Positions 1-6,135 of a stretch of 7,020 bases of DNA are shown here, in pieces. Numbering within the stretch: position 1 is the stretch's first letter; each line of letters begins with the position of its first letter. The stretch comes from Sutterella sp. UBA4713 (GTDB lineage: Bacteria > Pseudomonadota > Gammaproteobacteria > Burkholderiales > Burkholderiaceae_F). The notes below the pieces were generated by a model, which was not told the DNA's origin, did no database searches, and was given only the letters and a program-made list of their open reading frames with translations. The stretch covers positions 13,810 to 20,829 of the forward strand of contig DHJT01000058.1 in NCBI GenBank assembly GCA_002404465.1, written 5' to 3'. A program made the position numbers and the translations under genes.

Positions 1-570
1 ACGGAGCGCTTTGCTCGTCAAGGTCAGGAAATCGATGATCAAGCCATAGATCTCCTTTGTGCGCGCTGTGAAGGAAATCTTTTGGCCGCCAAGCAAGAAC
101 TATTAAAACTGGCCTATCGTTATCCGGCAGGAACCCGTATTCGTGCAGAGATGATTCGCGAGTCCGTAAGCGATGTTTCCCGATTTGACGGTGAAGCACT
201 TGCCGAAGCTCTTCTGACGGGCAATGCAGCCAAGGCCGTGAAAATCATCGATGCCTTAAAAGCCGAGGGTGAGAGCATCCCGAATGTTTTATGGATGCTC
301 GCCGACGAAATTCGCGGAGCGGCACGCGTCTGCTCCATGATCGAACACGGCCTGTCACCGGATGCGGCCCTACGAACGGCCGGCATTTTCGGTCCGGCCA
401 AAACACGACGCGTCCGCTCTTTAGCCTTACGTTGCTCGGAACGAAAACTTCAAGCTGCCGTCATGCTTTTATCGGACATCGACAAAATCGGCAAAGGATT
501 AACCGTTGCCAAGCGCGATGCCGATCCGTGGCTGGAATTGGCCGGCCTGGCAGCCTTCCTGCATCGCTAA
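1..570 (+). CDS. holA: DNA polymerase III subunit delta, C-terminal part (5' end outside window)
   Basis: The reading frame is open from base 1 and ends with TAA at 568-570, giving the last 189 residues of a protein that is about 340 residues in E. coli. The delta subunit is part of the clamp-loader complex, where it opens the beta sliding clamp during replication. The visible part covers the end of the AAA-like region (LLCARCEGNLLAAKQEL near the window start, the usual 'gene-product region before the collar') and the helical collar domain. The latter includes the family-typical stretch FDGEALAEALLTGNAAKA and the closing WLELAGLAAFLHR. The TTG at 82 is only an internal codon, since homology-like sequence continues upstream of it. 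The next gene is proA, 16 bases downstream, matching the common Burkholderiales order lptE-holA-proA. Identification rests on remembered family features plus this gene order. Confidence 0.9.
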   Translation, partial: TERFARQGQEIDDQAIDLLCARCEGNLLAAKQELLKLAYRYPAGTRIRAEMIRESVSDVSRFDGEALAEALLTGNAAKAVKIIDALKAEGESIPNVLWMLADEIRGAARVCSMIEHGLSPDAALRTAGIFGPAKTRRVRSLALRCSERKLQAAVMLLSDIDKIGKGLTVAKRDADPWLELAGLAAFLHR

Positions 571-586
571 ATCACAGGAGACCTTG

Positions 587-1867
587 ATGTCAAACAATAC
601 CGTCATGCGCGAGCTTGTTCGCACAATGGGACAAGAGGCCAAACGTGCCTCGTTACAAATCGGCGCCAGCCGTACCGACGCACGCAATAAGGCCCTTAGG
701 CTTCTTGCCGAAAAGATTCGCACCCGCAAAAACGAAATCTTCGCGGCCAACGAAGAAGACCTTAAAAGAGCCGCCGCACATGATTACCCGGCCGCCTTTA
801 TCGACAGACTTCGCCTGACACCGGCGATTGTGGAAACCATGGCGCTCGGATGCGAACAAATTGCCGCTTTGCCCGATCCGATCGGGGAAGTAACTCAAAT
901 CAATCACAGGCCGAGCGGAATCGACGTGGCCCGCATGCGAGTGCCCCTCGGCGTCGTTGCAATTATTTTCGAATCGCGTCCCAATGTGACAATCGACGCC
1001 TCGGCGCTGACCATTAAATCAGGAAATGCGGCCATTTTGCGCGGCGGCAAAGAAGCGCTGGAAAGTAACCGCGTGCTCGGACAAATTGTGCAACAAGCCC
1101 TGCATGAAGCCGGCCTACCGGAAAAGGCCGTTCAAGTTGTCGATACTCCCGATCACGATTTTGTCGGGGAGCTCATCACCTGTCCGGAATACATTGATGT
1201 TTTAATTCCTCGAGGCGGAAAAAATCTAATCTCCCGCCTTGAGAAAGAGGCGCGCATTCCGATGATTAAACACTTGGACGGCATCTGCCATACCTATGTC
1301 GATAAGGATGCCGACCTTGCCATGGCCGTGTCCGTAACGGACAATGCCAAAACACAACGATACGCCCCGTGCAATGCCACCGAGACACTTTTAGTGCATG
1401 AGGCCGTCGCCGATGCTTTCTTACCGCAAATCGGGAAAATTTTCGCCGACAAAGGCGTTCAGATGCGGGTAACGGAGCCGGTCCGTGCCGTTTTGAAGAA
1501 AGCAAAACTACCTTGCGTTCCTGCAACGGCATCGGACTGGGACACCGAATACAATGCGCCGATTATTTCGATTGCCACGGTCAAGTCACTCTCGGAAGCC
1601 ATCGACTTTATCAACCGGCACGGCTCCAAACACACCGATGCCATTATTACGAACAATCCCGCAAGTGCCGCGCGGTTCTTGCGCGAAGTCGATTCCGGAA
1701 GTGTCATGCATAATTGCTCGACACGGTTGGCCGACGGATTTATCTACGGACTCGGAGCAGAAATCGGCATCAGCACCGGAAAACTTCACGCTCGAGGGCC
1801 TGTCGGTCTTGAGGGGCTCACGTCATTAAAATTCGTCGTTTACGGTCACGGAGAAGGCAGACACTGA
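587..1867 (+). CDS. proA: Glutamate-5-semialdehyde dehydrogenase (gamma-glutamyl phosphate reductase)
   Basis: ProA reduces gamma-glutamyl phosphate to glutamate-5-semialdehyde with NADPH, the second step of proline synthesis from glutamate, in the cytoplasm. The product is 426 residues, close to the usual 415-430. Visible family features are the N-terminal nucleotide-binding region VPLGVVAIIFESRPN (from about residue 119), the segment HLDGICHTYVD, the catalytic cysteine at about residue 262 in QRYAPCNATETLLVH, and the C-terminal signature KLHARGPVGLEGLTS. The ATG at 587 was chosen because ACAGGAG (574-580) lies six bases upstream. The frame stays open further 5' but overlaps holA there without resembling ProA. 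The gene follows holA by 16 bases and shares one base with the next start codon, so it probably lies within a multi-gene transcript. Its partner proB (glutamate 5-kinase) is not in the window; separation of the two is usual in Burkholderiales. Confidence 0.97.
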   Translation: MSNNTVMRELVRTMGQEAKRASLQIGASRTDARNKALRLLAEKIRTRKNEIFAANEEDLKRAAAHDYPAAFIDRLRLTPAIVETMALGCEQIAALPDPIGEVTQINHRPSGIDVARMRVPLGVVAIIFESRPNVTIDASALTIKSGNAAILRGGKEALESNRVLGQIVQQALHEAGLPEKAVQVVDTPDHDFVGELITCPEYIDVLIPRGGKNLISRLEKEARIPMIKHLDGICHTYVDKDADLAMAVSVTDNAKTQRYAPCNATETLLVHEAVADAFLPQIGKIFADKGVQMRVTEPVRAVLKKAKLPCVPATASDWDTEYNAPIISIATVKSLSEAIDFINRHGSKHTDAIITNNPASAARFLREVDSGSVMHNCSTRLADGFIYGLGAEIGISTGKLHARGPVGLEGLTSLKFVVYGHGEGRH

Positions 1868-3084
1868 TGACGACCATTCGTTCTTACTACGCGCTATGCC
1901 CGCTTGGGCTTGAATCCGTTTTGGAAAATGAATTGCGAGAAGCCGGCGCTCAAAGCACAAAAACATCACGCGCGGGCGTACGTTTTCGTGCCGACGAAAT
2001 CACGGCAATGCGCGCATGTCTGACAAGTCGAATTGCCAGTCGCATTCTTTTAAGCCTCGGGGATTCGGACTACTACGACGAAGAAGATATTTACAACTTT
2101 GCCTGTCGGACCAAATGGGAAAACTATTTTGATTCCGATGCAACGTTTCGCATTGACGTGACGGCCCATCGTTCACCGCTCAATTCTCTGGACTTTACGC
2201 TTCTGCGCATTAAGGACGGAATTTGTGATCGATTCAATCACTTTATGCAAACCCGTCCGAGTATCGATCGCGTTCACCCCGATGTGCGCATTTTTGCCCA
2301 TGTCGATCAAGATCGATGCACGTTCTACCTGGATTTGTGCGGCGAATCGCTTTTTAAACGCGGTTGGCGCCGAGAGAAGGGAGAGGCCCCTTTAAAAGAA
2401 AATCTTGCCGCCGGCCTTTTGGCGCTAAGCGGCTGGAAACCCGACGTTCCGCTGGCCGATCTATTTTGCGGATCGGGCACGATTGTCATCGAAGCCGGCC
2501 TCATCGCAACACATACGGCCCCCGGGCTCAACCGGCATTTTCTCTTTGAAAAATTCAAAGGTTTTGATCGGGATATGCTCGAAGAGGTTAAGGACGATGC
2601 CAGATCTCTGATTAATCCGTACGTCGACGTACGACTTCAAGCATCCGACATCAGTTCAATCGTCGTCGCCAAGGCTCGAGAAAATGCCGTTCGAGCCGGC
2701 CTGGGTGCCTTACTGGATGCGGGAAAACTTTCCTTTGACGCAATCGATGCCCGAGCGGCATCTCCGAAATACCCCGACGGACTTGTCGTAAGCAACCCGC
2801 CGTACGGCGAGCAATCCAATCCGAAATCCGCTTCCGTTGCGTCGATGATGAAAGATGTTTCCGACAACTTAAAACGGCATTGGGCGGGGCATACCGCTTG
2901 GCTTTTAACAAGCGACCGTCAACTGCCCCGACAAATGCGTCTGTCGGAGTCGCGAAAAATTCCGCTTTTTAACGGACCGCTCGAGTGCCGGTTCTTTCGC
3001 TTCGACTTAGTTAGCGGCAGCTTTCGCCGGGATAGCACCCCGGGGAACGGCAATCTTGCCGGGAATGTCCCCGACGCCGTTTAA
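1867..3084 (+). CDS. rlmL: THUMP-domain class I SAM-dependent RNA methyltransferase, RlmL type
   Basis: This 405-residue protein resembles the N-terminal RlmL half of the E. coli RlmKL fusion, which makes m2G2445 in 23S rRNA. The RlmK half is absent, as is common in betaproteobacteria. An N-terminal THUMP-like RNA-binding region (roughly residues 40-160) precedes a Rossmann methyltransferase domain. SAM-binding motif I is LADLFCGSGTIVIEA (196-210) and the catalytic motif IV is NPPYGE (310-315). The closing LFNGPLECRFFRFDL is typical of the family. The start ATG at 1867 uses the last A of the proA stop (TGATG), with GGAGAAGG at 1850-1857 upstream, so translation is probably coupled. Residues 381-405 are encoded antisense to the end of the converging phosphatase gene; the family signature ends near residue 388, so the last 17 residues look like a tail. 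The exact rRNA target is inferred from family. Confidence 0.88.
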   Translation: MTTIRSYYALCPLGLESVLENELREAGAQSTKTSRAGVRFRADEITAMRACLTSRIASRILLSLGDSDYYDEEDIYNFACRTKWENYFDSDATFRIDVTAHRSPLNSLDFTLLRIKDGICDRFNHFMQTRPSIDRVHPDVRIFAHVDQDRCTFYLDLCGESLFKRGWRREKGEAPLKENLAAGLLALSGWKPDVPLADLFCGSGTIVIEAGLIATHTAPGLNRHFLFEKFKGFDRDMLEEVKDDARSLINPYVDVRLQASDISSIVVAKARENAVRAGLGALLDAGKLSFDAIDARAASPKYPDGLVVSNPPYGEQSNPKSASVASMMKDVSDNLKRHWAGHTAWLLTSDRQLPRQMRLSESRKIPLFNGPLECRFFRFDLVSGSFRRDSTPGNGNLAGNVPDAV

Positions 3085-3855
3085 AATCACCGACGGACGA
3101 TACGAGAACTGACGAACGATATCGAGCGTGCTGATGCCGCTTAAGACCAAGGCCGTCATCATGCCTCCTTCAAGGCCGGCAATGATATCCGTGTCCATCC
3201 GGTCACCGATGATTGCGGCTTGAGCAGAGTGAACGTCCAGCAAGTGCAAACCCGTACGCAACATGAGCGCATTGGGCTTGCCGACATAATATGCCGTCTT
3301 CCCCGTTGCAATCTCAATCGGAGCCATCAGAGCACGACACGCCGGCGCAATGCCTTTTTCCGTCGGGCATGTACTATCGGGGTTGGTTCCGACCAAACGC
3401 GCTCCGCGACGCACGCAATCAATGGCCTTGGTAATCATCGTGTAGTTATATAGGTCTGTCTCGCCGACGACGACATAATCCGGGTCGACGTCATTCATCG
3501 TCACGCCGACGTCATACAAAGCTTTAACCAAACCGGGAGCCCCGAGCACATAGGCACTGCATCCCGGGCTTTGCTCCTTTAAAAACTTGGCCATAGCCAG
3601 CGCACTCGTGTAAAAGTGCTCTTCCCCGACCTCCAATCCCATGCGAGCGAGCTTTTGTTGCAACTCTTTCGGACTCTTTTCGCTCGAATTTGTCAGGAAA
3701 AGAAAACGCTTTTTTTCTTGACGCAACCAAGCAACAAATTCCTTAACTCCGGGCAGTAGAACGTTTCCGTGATAAATCACACCGTCCATATCACACAAAT
3801 ACCCGTCTTTAGCGCGCAAAATCGAAAGTTGCTGAGGATCTAAAAGTTTTGTCAT
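3007..3855 (-). CDS. HAD-IIA family sugar/nucleotide phosphatase, NagD-like
   Basis: This 282-residue cytoplasmic phosphatase has all four HAD motifs. Motif I is LCDMDGVIY with nucleophile Asp22 and acid/base Asp24, and motif II is FLTNSS (Thr55-Asn56). The motif III lysine lies in YYVGKPNALM (Lys193), and motif IV is IIGDRMDTDIIAG (Asp218, Asp223). The cap region lies between motifs II and III, with VVGETDLYNY and GTNPDST as in NagD, placing it in class IIA. Family members dephosphorylate nucleotide monophosphates, glycolate phosphate or sugar phosphates; the substrate cannot be read from sequence. The ATG at 3855 was chosen because GGAA lies seven bases upstream and the protein then begins close to motif I. 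An in-frame ATG at 3888 has a similar site and would add 11 residues. The 3' end overlaps rlmL by 78 bp tail to tail. The gene is divergent from the symporter gene. Confidence 0.9.
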   Translation of the reverse strand: MTKLLDPQQLSILRAKDGYLCDMDGVIYHGNVLLPGVKEFVAWLRQEKKRFLFLTNSSEKSPKELQQKLARMGLEVGEEHFYTSALAMAKFLKEQSPGCSAYVLGAPGLVKALYDVGVTMNDVDPDYVVVGETDLYNYTMITKAIDCVRRGARLVGTNPDSTCPTEKGIAPACRALMAPIEIATGKTAYYVGKPNALMLRTGLHLLDVHSAQAAIIGDRMDTDIIAGLEGGMMTALVLSGISTLDIVRQFSYRPSVILNGVGDIPGKIAVPRGAIPAKAAAN

Positions 3856-3903
3856 TGTCGTTCCATCAAAAATTTCAGAGCCGCGCATTGTAGTCGTTCC
3901 GTC
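3853..3903 (-). repeat. Imperfect direct repeat carrying two alternative start sites for the HAD phosphatase gene
   Basis: On the plus strand the copy at 3853-3868 (CATTGTCGTTCCATCA) recurs at 3886-3904 with a three-base insertion (AGT) and one mismatch. Read on the minus strand, each copy supplies GGAACGAC followed by an ATG, 33 bases (11 codons) apart and in the same frame. The repeat is seen directly. That either or both ATGs are used is inference. Confidence 0.6.
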
Positions 3904-3958
3904 ACAACCGAGGACCGAAAGCGACTCCGAGAAAAATTCAGAAGATTGACTGCACCGG

Positions 3959-3987
3959 ATTTTAAAGTCTGTCAACGCGTATTTCGA
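3959..3987 (-). promoter_or_regulatory. Candidate sigma-70 promoter for the HAD phosphatase gene
   Basis: On the minus strand TCGAAA (3987-3982, four of six matches to the -35 consensus) is followed after 17 bases by TAAAAT (3964-3959, five of six matches to the -10). This would start transcription near 3952, giving a leader of about 60-100 bases depending on the start codon. A perfect TTGACA at 3975-3970 on the same strand lacks a matching -10 at normal spacing. Prediction from consensus only. Confidence 0.35.
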
Positions 3988-4042
3988 TATACAAAACTGC
4001 CTACCATACCTACCGCATGAACTAAGCATTAAGACGGAATCA

Positions 4043-4058
4043 TTTGCGTTGACGCAAA
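4043..4058. repeat. 16-bp palindrome, operator-like
   Basis: TTTGCGTTGACGCAAA has perfect 7-base arms (TTTGCGT and ACGCAAA) around a two-base centre. It contains TTGACG (4049-4054), a -35-like hexamer that could pair with TTTAAA at 4073-4078 (18-base spacer). The length and symmetry suit a dimeric helix-turn-helix repressor site, but I do not recognise the cognate regulator and no regulator gene lies beside it. Confidence 0.5.
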
Positions 4059-4073
4059 ATTTTGCCATTTTTT

Positions 4074-4102
4074 TTAAAAAAATTTTTCATTCTCCCTATA
4101 GT
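4074..4102 (+). promoter_or_regulatory. Candidate sigma-70 promoter for the symporter gene
   Basis: TTAAAA (4074-4079, four of six matches) is followed after 17 bases by TATAGT (4097-4102, five of six). Transcription would start near 4109, leaving a leader of about 90 bases before the ATG at 4201. An alternative pairing, TTGACG (4049-4054) with TTTAAA (4073-4078), lies within the upstream palindrome. The A/T tract here could also act as an UP-like element for that arrangement. Prediction from consensus only. Confidence 0.4.
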
Positions 4103-4117
4103 TGTTTTCGTTGCAAT

Positions 4118-4134
4118 TGAAACGTTTTGTTTCA
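4118..4134. repeat. Inverted repeat TGAAAC-N5-GTTTCA in the symporter leader
   Basis: Six-base arms TGAAAC (4118-4123) and GTTTCA (4129-4134) flank a five-base centre. The element lies just downstream of the predicted transcription start of the symporter gene. It could be a repressor site, since TGAAAC half-sites occur in operators of the LacI and KdgR types, or a weak mRNA hairpin. The repeat is directly visible; any function is inference. Confidence 0.4.
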
Positions 4135-4200
4135 TTTGTGCCACCGGTTTTTCGGTAGCCGTATCGAGAACGGGTGTTCACATCAAAAAGGGAGAAAAAA

Positions 4201-5475
4201 ATGGCAGTACAAAAATCTTCATGGGCCTCATGGACAAGTTTGCCTGCGCAAATGATGATCGGCCTTGTGCTCGGCGTTGTTGTCGGGATGTTTATCAGCT
4301 CCGATTTCGCAACAACGTATTTAAAGCCGTTGGGCGACTTGTTCATTCGACTCATTCGTATGGTCGTGGTACCTCTTGTCTTTGCTACGCTTGTTGCCGG
4401 TGCCGCCGGAATTTCGGACATCGCCAAACTCGGACGTGTGGCGATTAAGACCTTAATTCTGTTTATGCTCACTTCCGGCGTCGCCGTTGTCTTCGGTTTG
4501 GCTATTGCCAACATGGTCGACCCGGGTGTCGGTCTGACACTTTCAACCGAAGGCCTTAAGGCTGCGCAGGTCAAGGCTCCGAGCTTTATCTCGACGCTTC
4601 TGAATATCGTCCCGATTAACCCGATGGAATCGTTTGCCAAGGGCTCGATCCTTCAAATCATCTTCTTTGCCATCATGTTCGGCTTCTGCCTGAACTGGTT
4701 GGGTGAAAAAGGACGCGGTGTCACGAACTTCTTTGACACGGTCGGCAACGTCATGATTCGCATGACCAATGTCGTGATGTACTACGCTCCGATCGGCGTG
4801 TTCGCCTTGATCGCGGTCGTCGTCAGCCAACACGGTCTTGCCGTTTTACTGCCGCTCGGAAAACTCATCCTTGCGTCCTTTATCGCGACGGCACTTCTTG
4901 TCATCGTCATTTACATCCCCTGGGTTAAGTTCCTAATTAAGTTGCCGCTGACAACCTACTTTAAGGGCATTTTCGAACCTTGGCTCATTGCCTTTACGAC
5001 ATGCTCGTCTGCGGCGGCTATGGCTGCGAACCTGTTGGCTTCCCGCCGTCTCGGTGCTTCCAAGGCGATTGCCTCGTTTGCCGTGCCTCTCGGAAACACG
5101 ATTAACATGAACGGTACGGCCGTTTACATGGGTGTTACCGCCGTCTTTGCCGCTCAAATTTACGGCATCGATTTGTCGTTCTCCGATCAAGTGATCGTCG
5201 TCTTGACGGGCGTTCTGGCGGCCATCGGTACTGCCGGTGTTCCCGGAGCCGGCCTTATTATGTCGACCCTCGTGTTCACGCAAATCGGTCTGCCGCTTGA
5301 AGTCATCGGCTTGATTGCCGGCGTCGATCGTATTCTCGATATGATCCGTACGTCAATTAACGTCGTCGGTGACTCCACAACCGCTTTGATGGTCAGCCGC
5401 ATGGAAGGCGAACTCGGAACGGAACCGTTCGTAGACGGAGAAGAAGAGACTCCGACCGAACCGACCAAGCTTTAA
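4201..5475 (+). CDS. DAACS family dicarboxylate/acidic amino acid:cation symporter
   Basis: This 424-residue inner-membrane protein has the SLC1/Glt fold. Hydrophobic helices begin at residue 15, hairpin HP1 carries TTCSSAAA (266-273), transmembrane segment 7 carries NMNGT (302-306), and HP2 lies around TAGVPGAGLI. Segment 8 reads GVDRILDMIRTSINVVGD, with Asp376, Asp380, Arg383, Thr384, Asn387 and Asp391 at the positions of the archaeal Glt transporter substrate and sodium ligands. Arg383 predicts an acidic substrate such as glutamate, aspartate or a C4-dicarboxylate, driven by sodium or protons. The usual NMDGT Asp is Asn304. The ATG at 4201 follows GGGAG by six bases; an in-frame GTG at 4174 is less likely. 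The acidic tail (EEETPTEPTKL) is short and cytoplasmic. The gene is single, with its own terminator. Arg codons are nearly all CGT/CGC, unlike the CGA-rich neighbours, which suggests strong expression. Exact substrate, and hence gltP/dctA naming, is open. Confidence 0.93.
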   Translation: MAVQKSSWASWTSLPAQMMIGLVLGVVVGMFISSDFATTYLKPLGDLFIRLIRMVVVPLVFATLVAGAAGISDIAKLGRVAIKTLILFMLTSGVAVVFGLAIANMVDPGVGLTLSTEGLKAAQVKAPSFISTLLNIVPINPMESFAKGSILQIIFFAIMFGFCLNWLGEKGRGVTNFFDTVGNVMIRMTNVVMYYAPIGVFALIAVVVSQHGLAVLLPLGKLILASFIATALLVIVIYIPWVKFLIKLPLTTYFKGIFEPWLIAFTTCSSAAAMAANLLASRRLGASKAIASFAVPLGNTINMNGTAVYMGVTAVFAAQIYGIDLSFSDQVIVVLTGVLAAIGTAGVPGAGLIMSTLVFTQIGLPLEVIGLIAGVDRILDMIRTSINVVGDSTTALMVSRMEGELGTEPFVDGEEETPTEPTKL

Positions 5476-5495
5476 TCGATTCGCTTAACTAGCCG

Positions 5496-5523
5496 AAAGC
5501 CCGAGCTCACGACTCGGGCTTTT
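5496..5523 (+). terminator. Intrinsic terminator of the symporter gene
   Basis: A perfect 10-bp stem, AAAGCCCGAG (5496-5505) with CTCGGGCTTT (5513-5522), closes a seven-base loop and runs into a short T run. It begins 20 bases after the symporter stop codon. The T run is only four bases, so efficiency may rely on the GC-rich stem. Confidence 0.85.
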
Positions 5524-5539
5524 GCATTTGAGTGCGAAA

Positions 5540-5554
5540 CGTTTTGCCAAAACG
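5540..5554. repeat. 15-bp palindrome overlapping the tRNA promoter -35
   Basis: CGTTTTGCCAAAACG has perfect 7-base arms around one central base. It covers the predicted -35 hexamer TTGCCA (5544-5549) of the tRNA-Glu promoter, so a bound protein could affect that promoter. It could also be chance symmetry in a T/A-rich stretch. Confidence 0.4.
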
Positions 5555-5572
5555 CCCGCTTACGTGTAAGAT
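5544..5572 (+). promoter_or_regulatory. Probable promoter of the tRNA-Glu gene
   Basis: TTGCCA (5544-5549, five of six matches) is followed by a 17-base spacer and TAAGAT (5567-5572, four of six). Transcription would start near 5579, about 12 bases before the mature tRNA 5' end. The position between the symporter terminator and the tRNA supports an independent transcript. Confidence 0.6.
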
Positions 5573-5591
5573 TCAGGCTCTTCGAAAAGAG

Positions 5592-5667
5592 GTCCCCATC
5601 GTCTAGTGGCCTAGGACATGACCCTCTCACGGTTAGAACCGGGGTTCGAGTCCCCGTGGGGACGCCA
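5592..5667 (+). tRNA. tRNA-Glu, anticodon CTC (reads GAG)
   Basis: A 76-base cloverleaf is fully visible. The acceptor stem is GTCCCCA (5592-5598) with TGGGGAC (5657-5663), followed by discriminator G and an encoded CCA (5665-5667). The anticodon stem is TGACC (5619-5623) with GGTTA (5631-5635), including one G-T pair. The anticodon loop CTCTCAC (5624-5630) places CTC at 34-36. The T arm has the standard GGTTCGAGTCC core. The body closely resembles bacterial tRNA-Glu, for example the 5' GTCCCCATCGTCTAG. CTC is the minor glutamate anticodon in bacteria; most rely on TTC, so a second tRNA-Glu gene reading GAA must exist elsewhere. Confidence 0.97.
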
Positions 5668-5671
5668 AAAC

Positions 5672-5710
5672 AATCTTCGGGAGCGGTTTTCCGAAGATTT
5701 TTGTTTTTTT
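5672..5710 (+). terminator. Intrinsic terminator of tRNA-Glu, possibly also serving nikR
   Basis: A 9-bp stem AATCTTCGG (5672-5680) with CCGAAGATT (5691-5699) closes a ten-base loop, followed by a long T-rich tract (5698-5710, interrupted by one G). It starts five bases after the tRNA CCA end. On the minus strand the same hairpin is followed by GTTTTGG, a weaker U run, and lies just past the nikR stop codon, so it may act in both directions. Confidence 0.85.
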
Positions 5711-6135
5711 CAGTCACGCTCTTTTATTTCGTCACCACCGTCAATCGGGATGATACCGATTGACCCGTTCTCAACACCCGTCTCGGCAATCATCGTTTCC
5801 GCTAAGTGGCGCACTTGGCGCATTTTTCCGCGCATCACAACAGCCTCAACACAGCGGTCGTGATTTAAATGCACGTGCATGCTCGAGATAACGAGCGACG
5901 TGTGCTCATGCTGATGCTCAACCATGCGATTGGAAAGAGCACGTGTTTTATGATCGAAGGCATAAGCAACAACCGCAACACACTCGCCGTTTCCGGACTG
6001 TGTGACATCGCAAGCGATTTCCCGTCGTACTAAATCCCGAAAAGCTTCCGAACGGTTTTTATAGTGCCGAGTTTTGAGCAATCGTTCGAAATCTTCGGCC
6101 AAATCATCATTTACGGAAAAAGTAAGCCGTTGCAT
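5710..6135 (-). CDS. nikR: Nickel-responsive transcriptional regulator NikR
   Basis: NikR is a cytoplasmic tetrameric repressor that binds DNA when loaded with nickel, classically shutting off nickel uptake genes. The 141-residue product (E. coli 133) has an N-terminal ribbon-helix-helix domain, beginning MQRLTFSVNDDL with the helix NRSEAFRDLVR at 27-37. A C-terminal ACT-like metal domain follows. The four square-planar nickel ligands of E. coli NikR, His76, His87, His89 and Cys95, fall at identical positions here, in QHEH and MHVHLNHDRC. The ATG at 6135 follows GAGG by five bases on the minus strand; the open frame further upstream enters the divergent promoter and is not family-like. The stop codon abuts the tRNA terminator. 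No nickel transporter, urease or hydrogenase gene is visible nearby, so the targets are unknown. The only divergent neighbour is an EamA transporter. Confidence 0.95.
   Translation of the reverse strand: MQRLTFSVNDDLAEDFERLLKTRHYKNRSEAFRDLVRREIACDVTQSGNGECVAVVAYAFDHKTRALSNRMVEHQHEHTSLVISSMHVHLNHDRCVEAVVMRGKMRQVRHLAETMIAETGVENGSIGIIPIDGGDEIKERD

Larger units (their letters stand above)
3856..4200. other. Divergent intergenic region between the HAD phosphatase and symporter genes
   Basis: This 345-base stretch has no convincing gene. The phosphatase frame stays open back to about 4068, but that part shows no family resemblance and has candidate promoter and operator sequences in it. The region holds candidate promoters on both strands, a 16-bp palindrome (4043-4058), an A/T-only run (4068-4086), an inverted repeat (4118-4134) and a small possible hairpin (ACCG 4143-4146 with CGGT 4153-4156). 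It ends with a strong ribosome binding site GGGAG at 4190-4194. Confidence 0.7.

Noticed and set aside
3856..4068. The phosphatase reading frame continues open about 70 codons upstream of the chosen start
   Set aside because: The extra residues lie before HAD motif I, show no family resemblance, and overlap candidate promoter elements. Starts at 3855 or 3888 have better ribosome binding sites.
4074..4640. Long minus-strand open frame antisense to the symporter start
   Set aside because: It is a shadow of the symporter coding frame with a composition unlike a real protein and no ribosome binding site or family motifs.
4119..5546. The 11-mer GAAACGTTTTG occurs on both sides of the symporter gene (4119-4129 and 5536-5546)
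   Set aside because: A shared 11-mer is expected by chance several times in a 7-kb window, and the surrounding bases differ, so it is not evidence for insertion or attachment sites.
5592..5710. tRNA gene as a possible integration site
   Set aside because: No integrase gene, no repeat of the tRNA 3' end and no phage-like genes are visible next to it; nikR follows directly.
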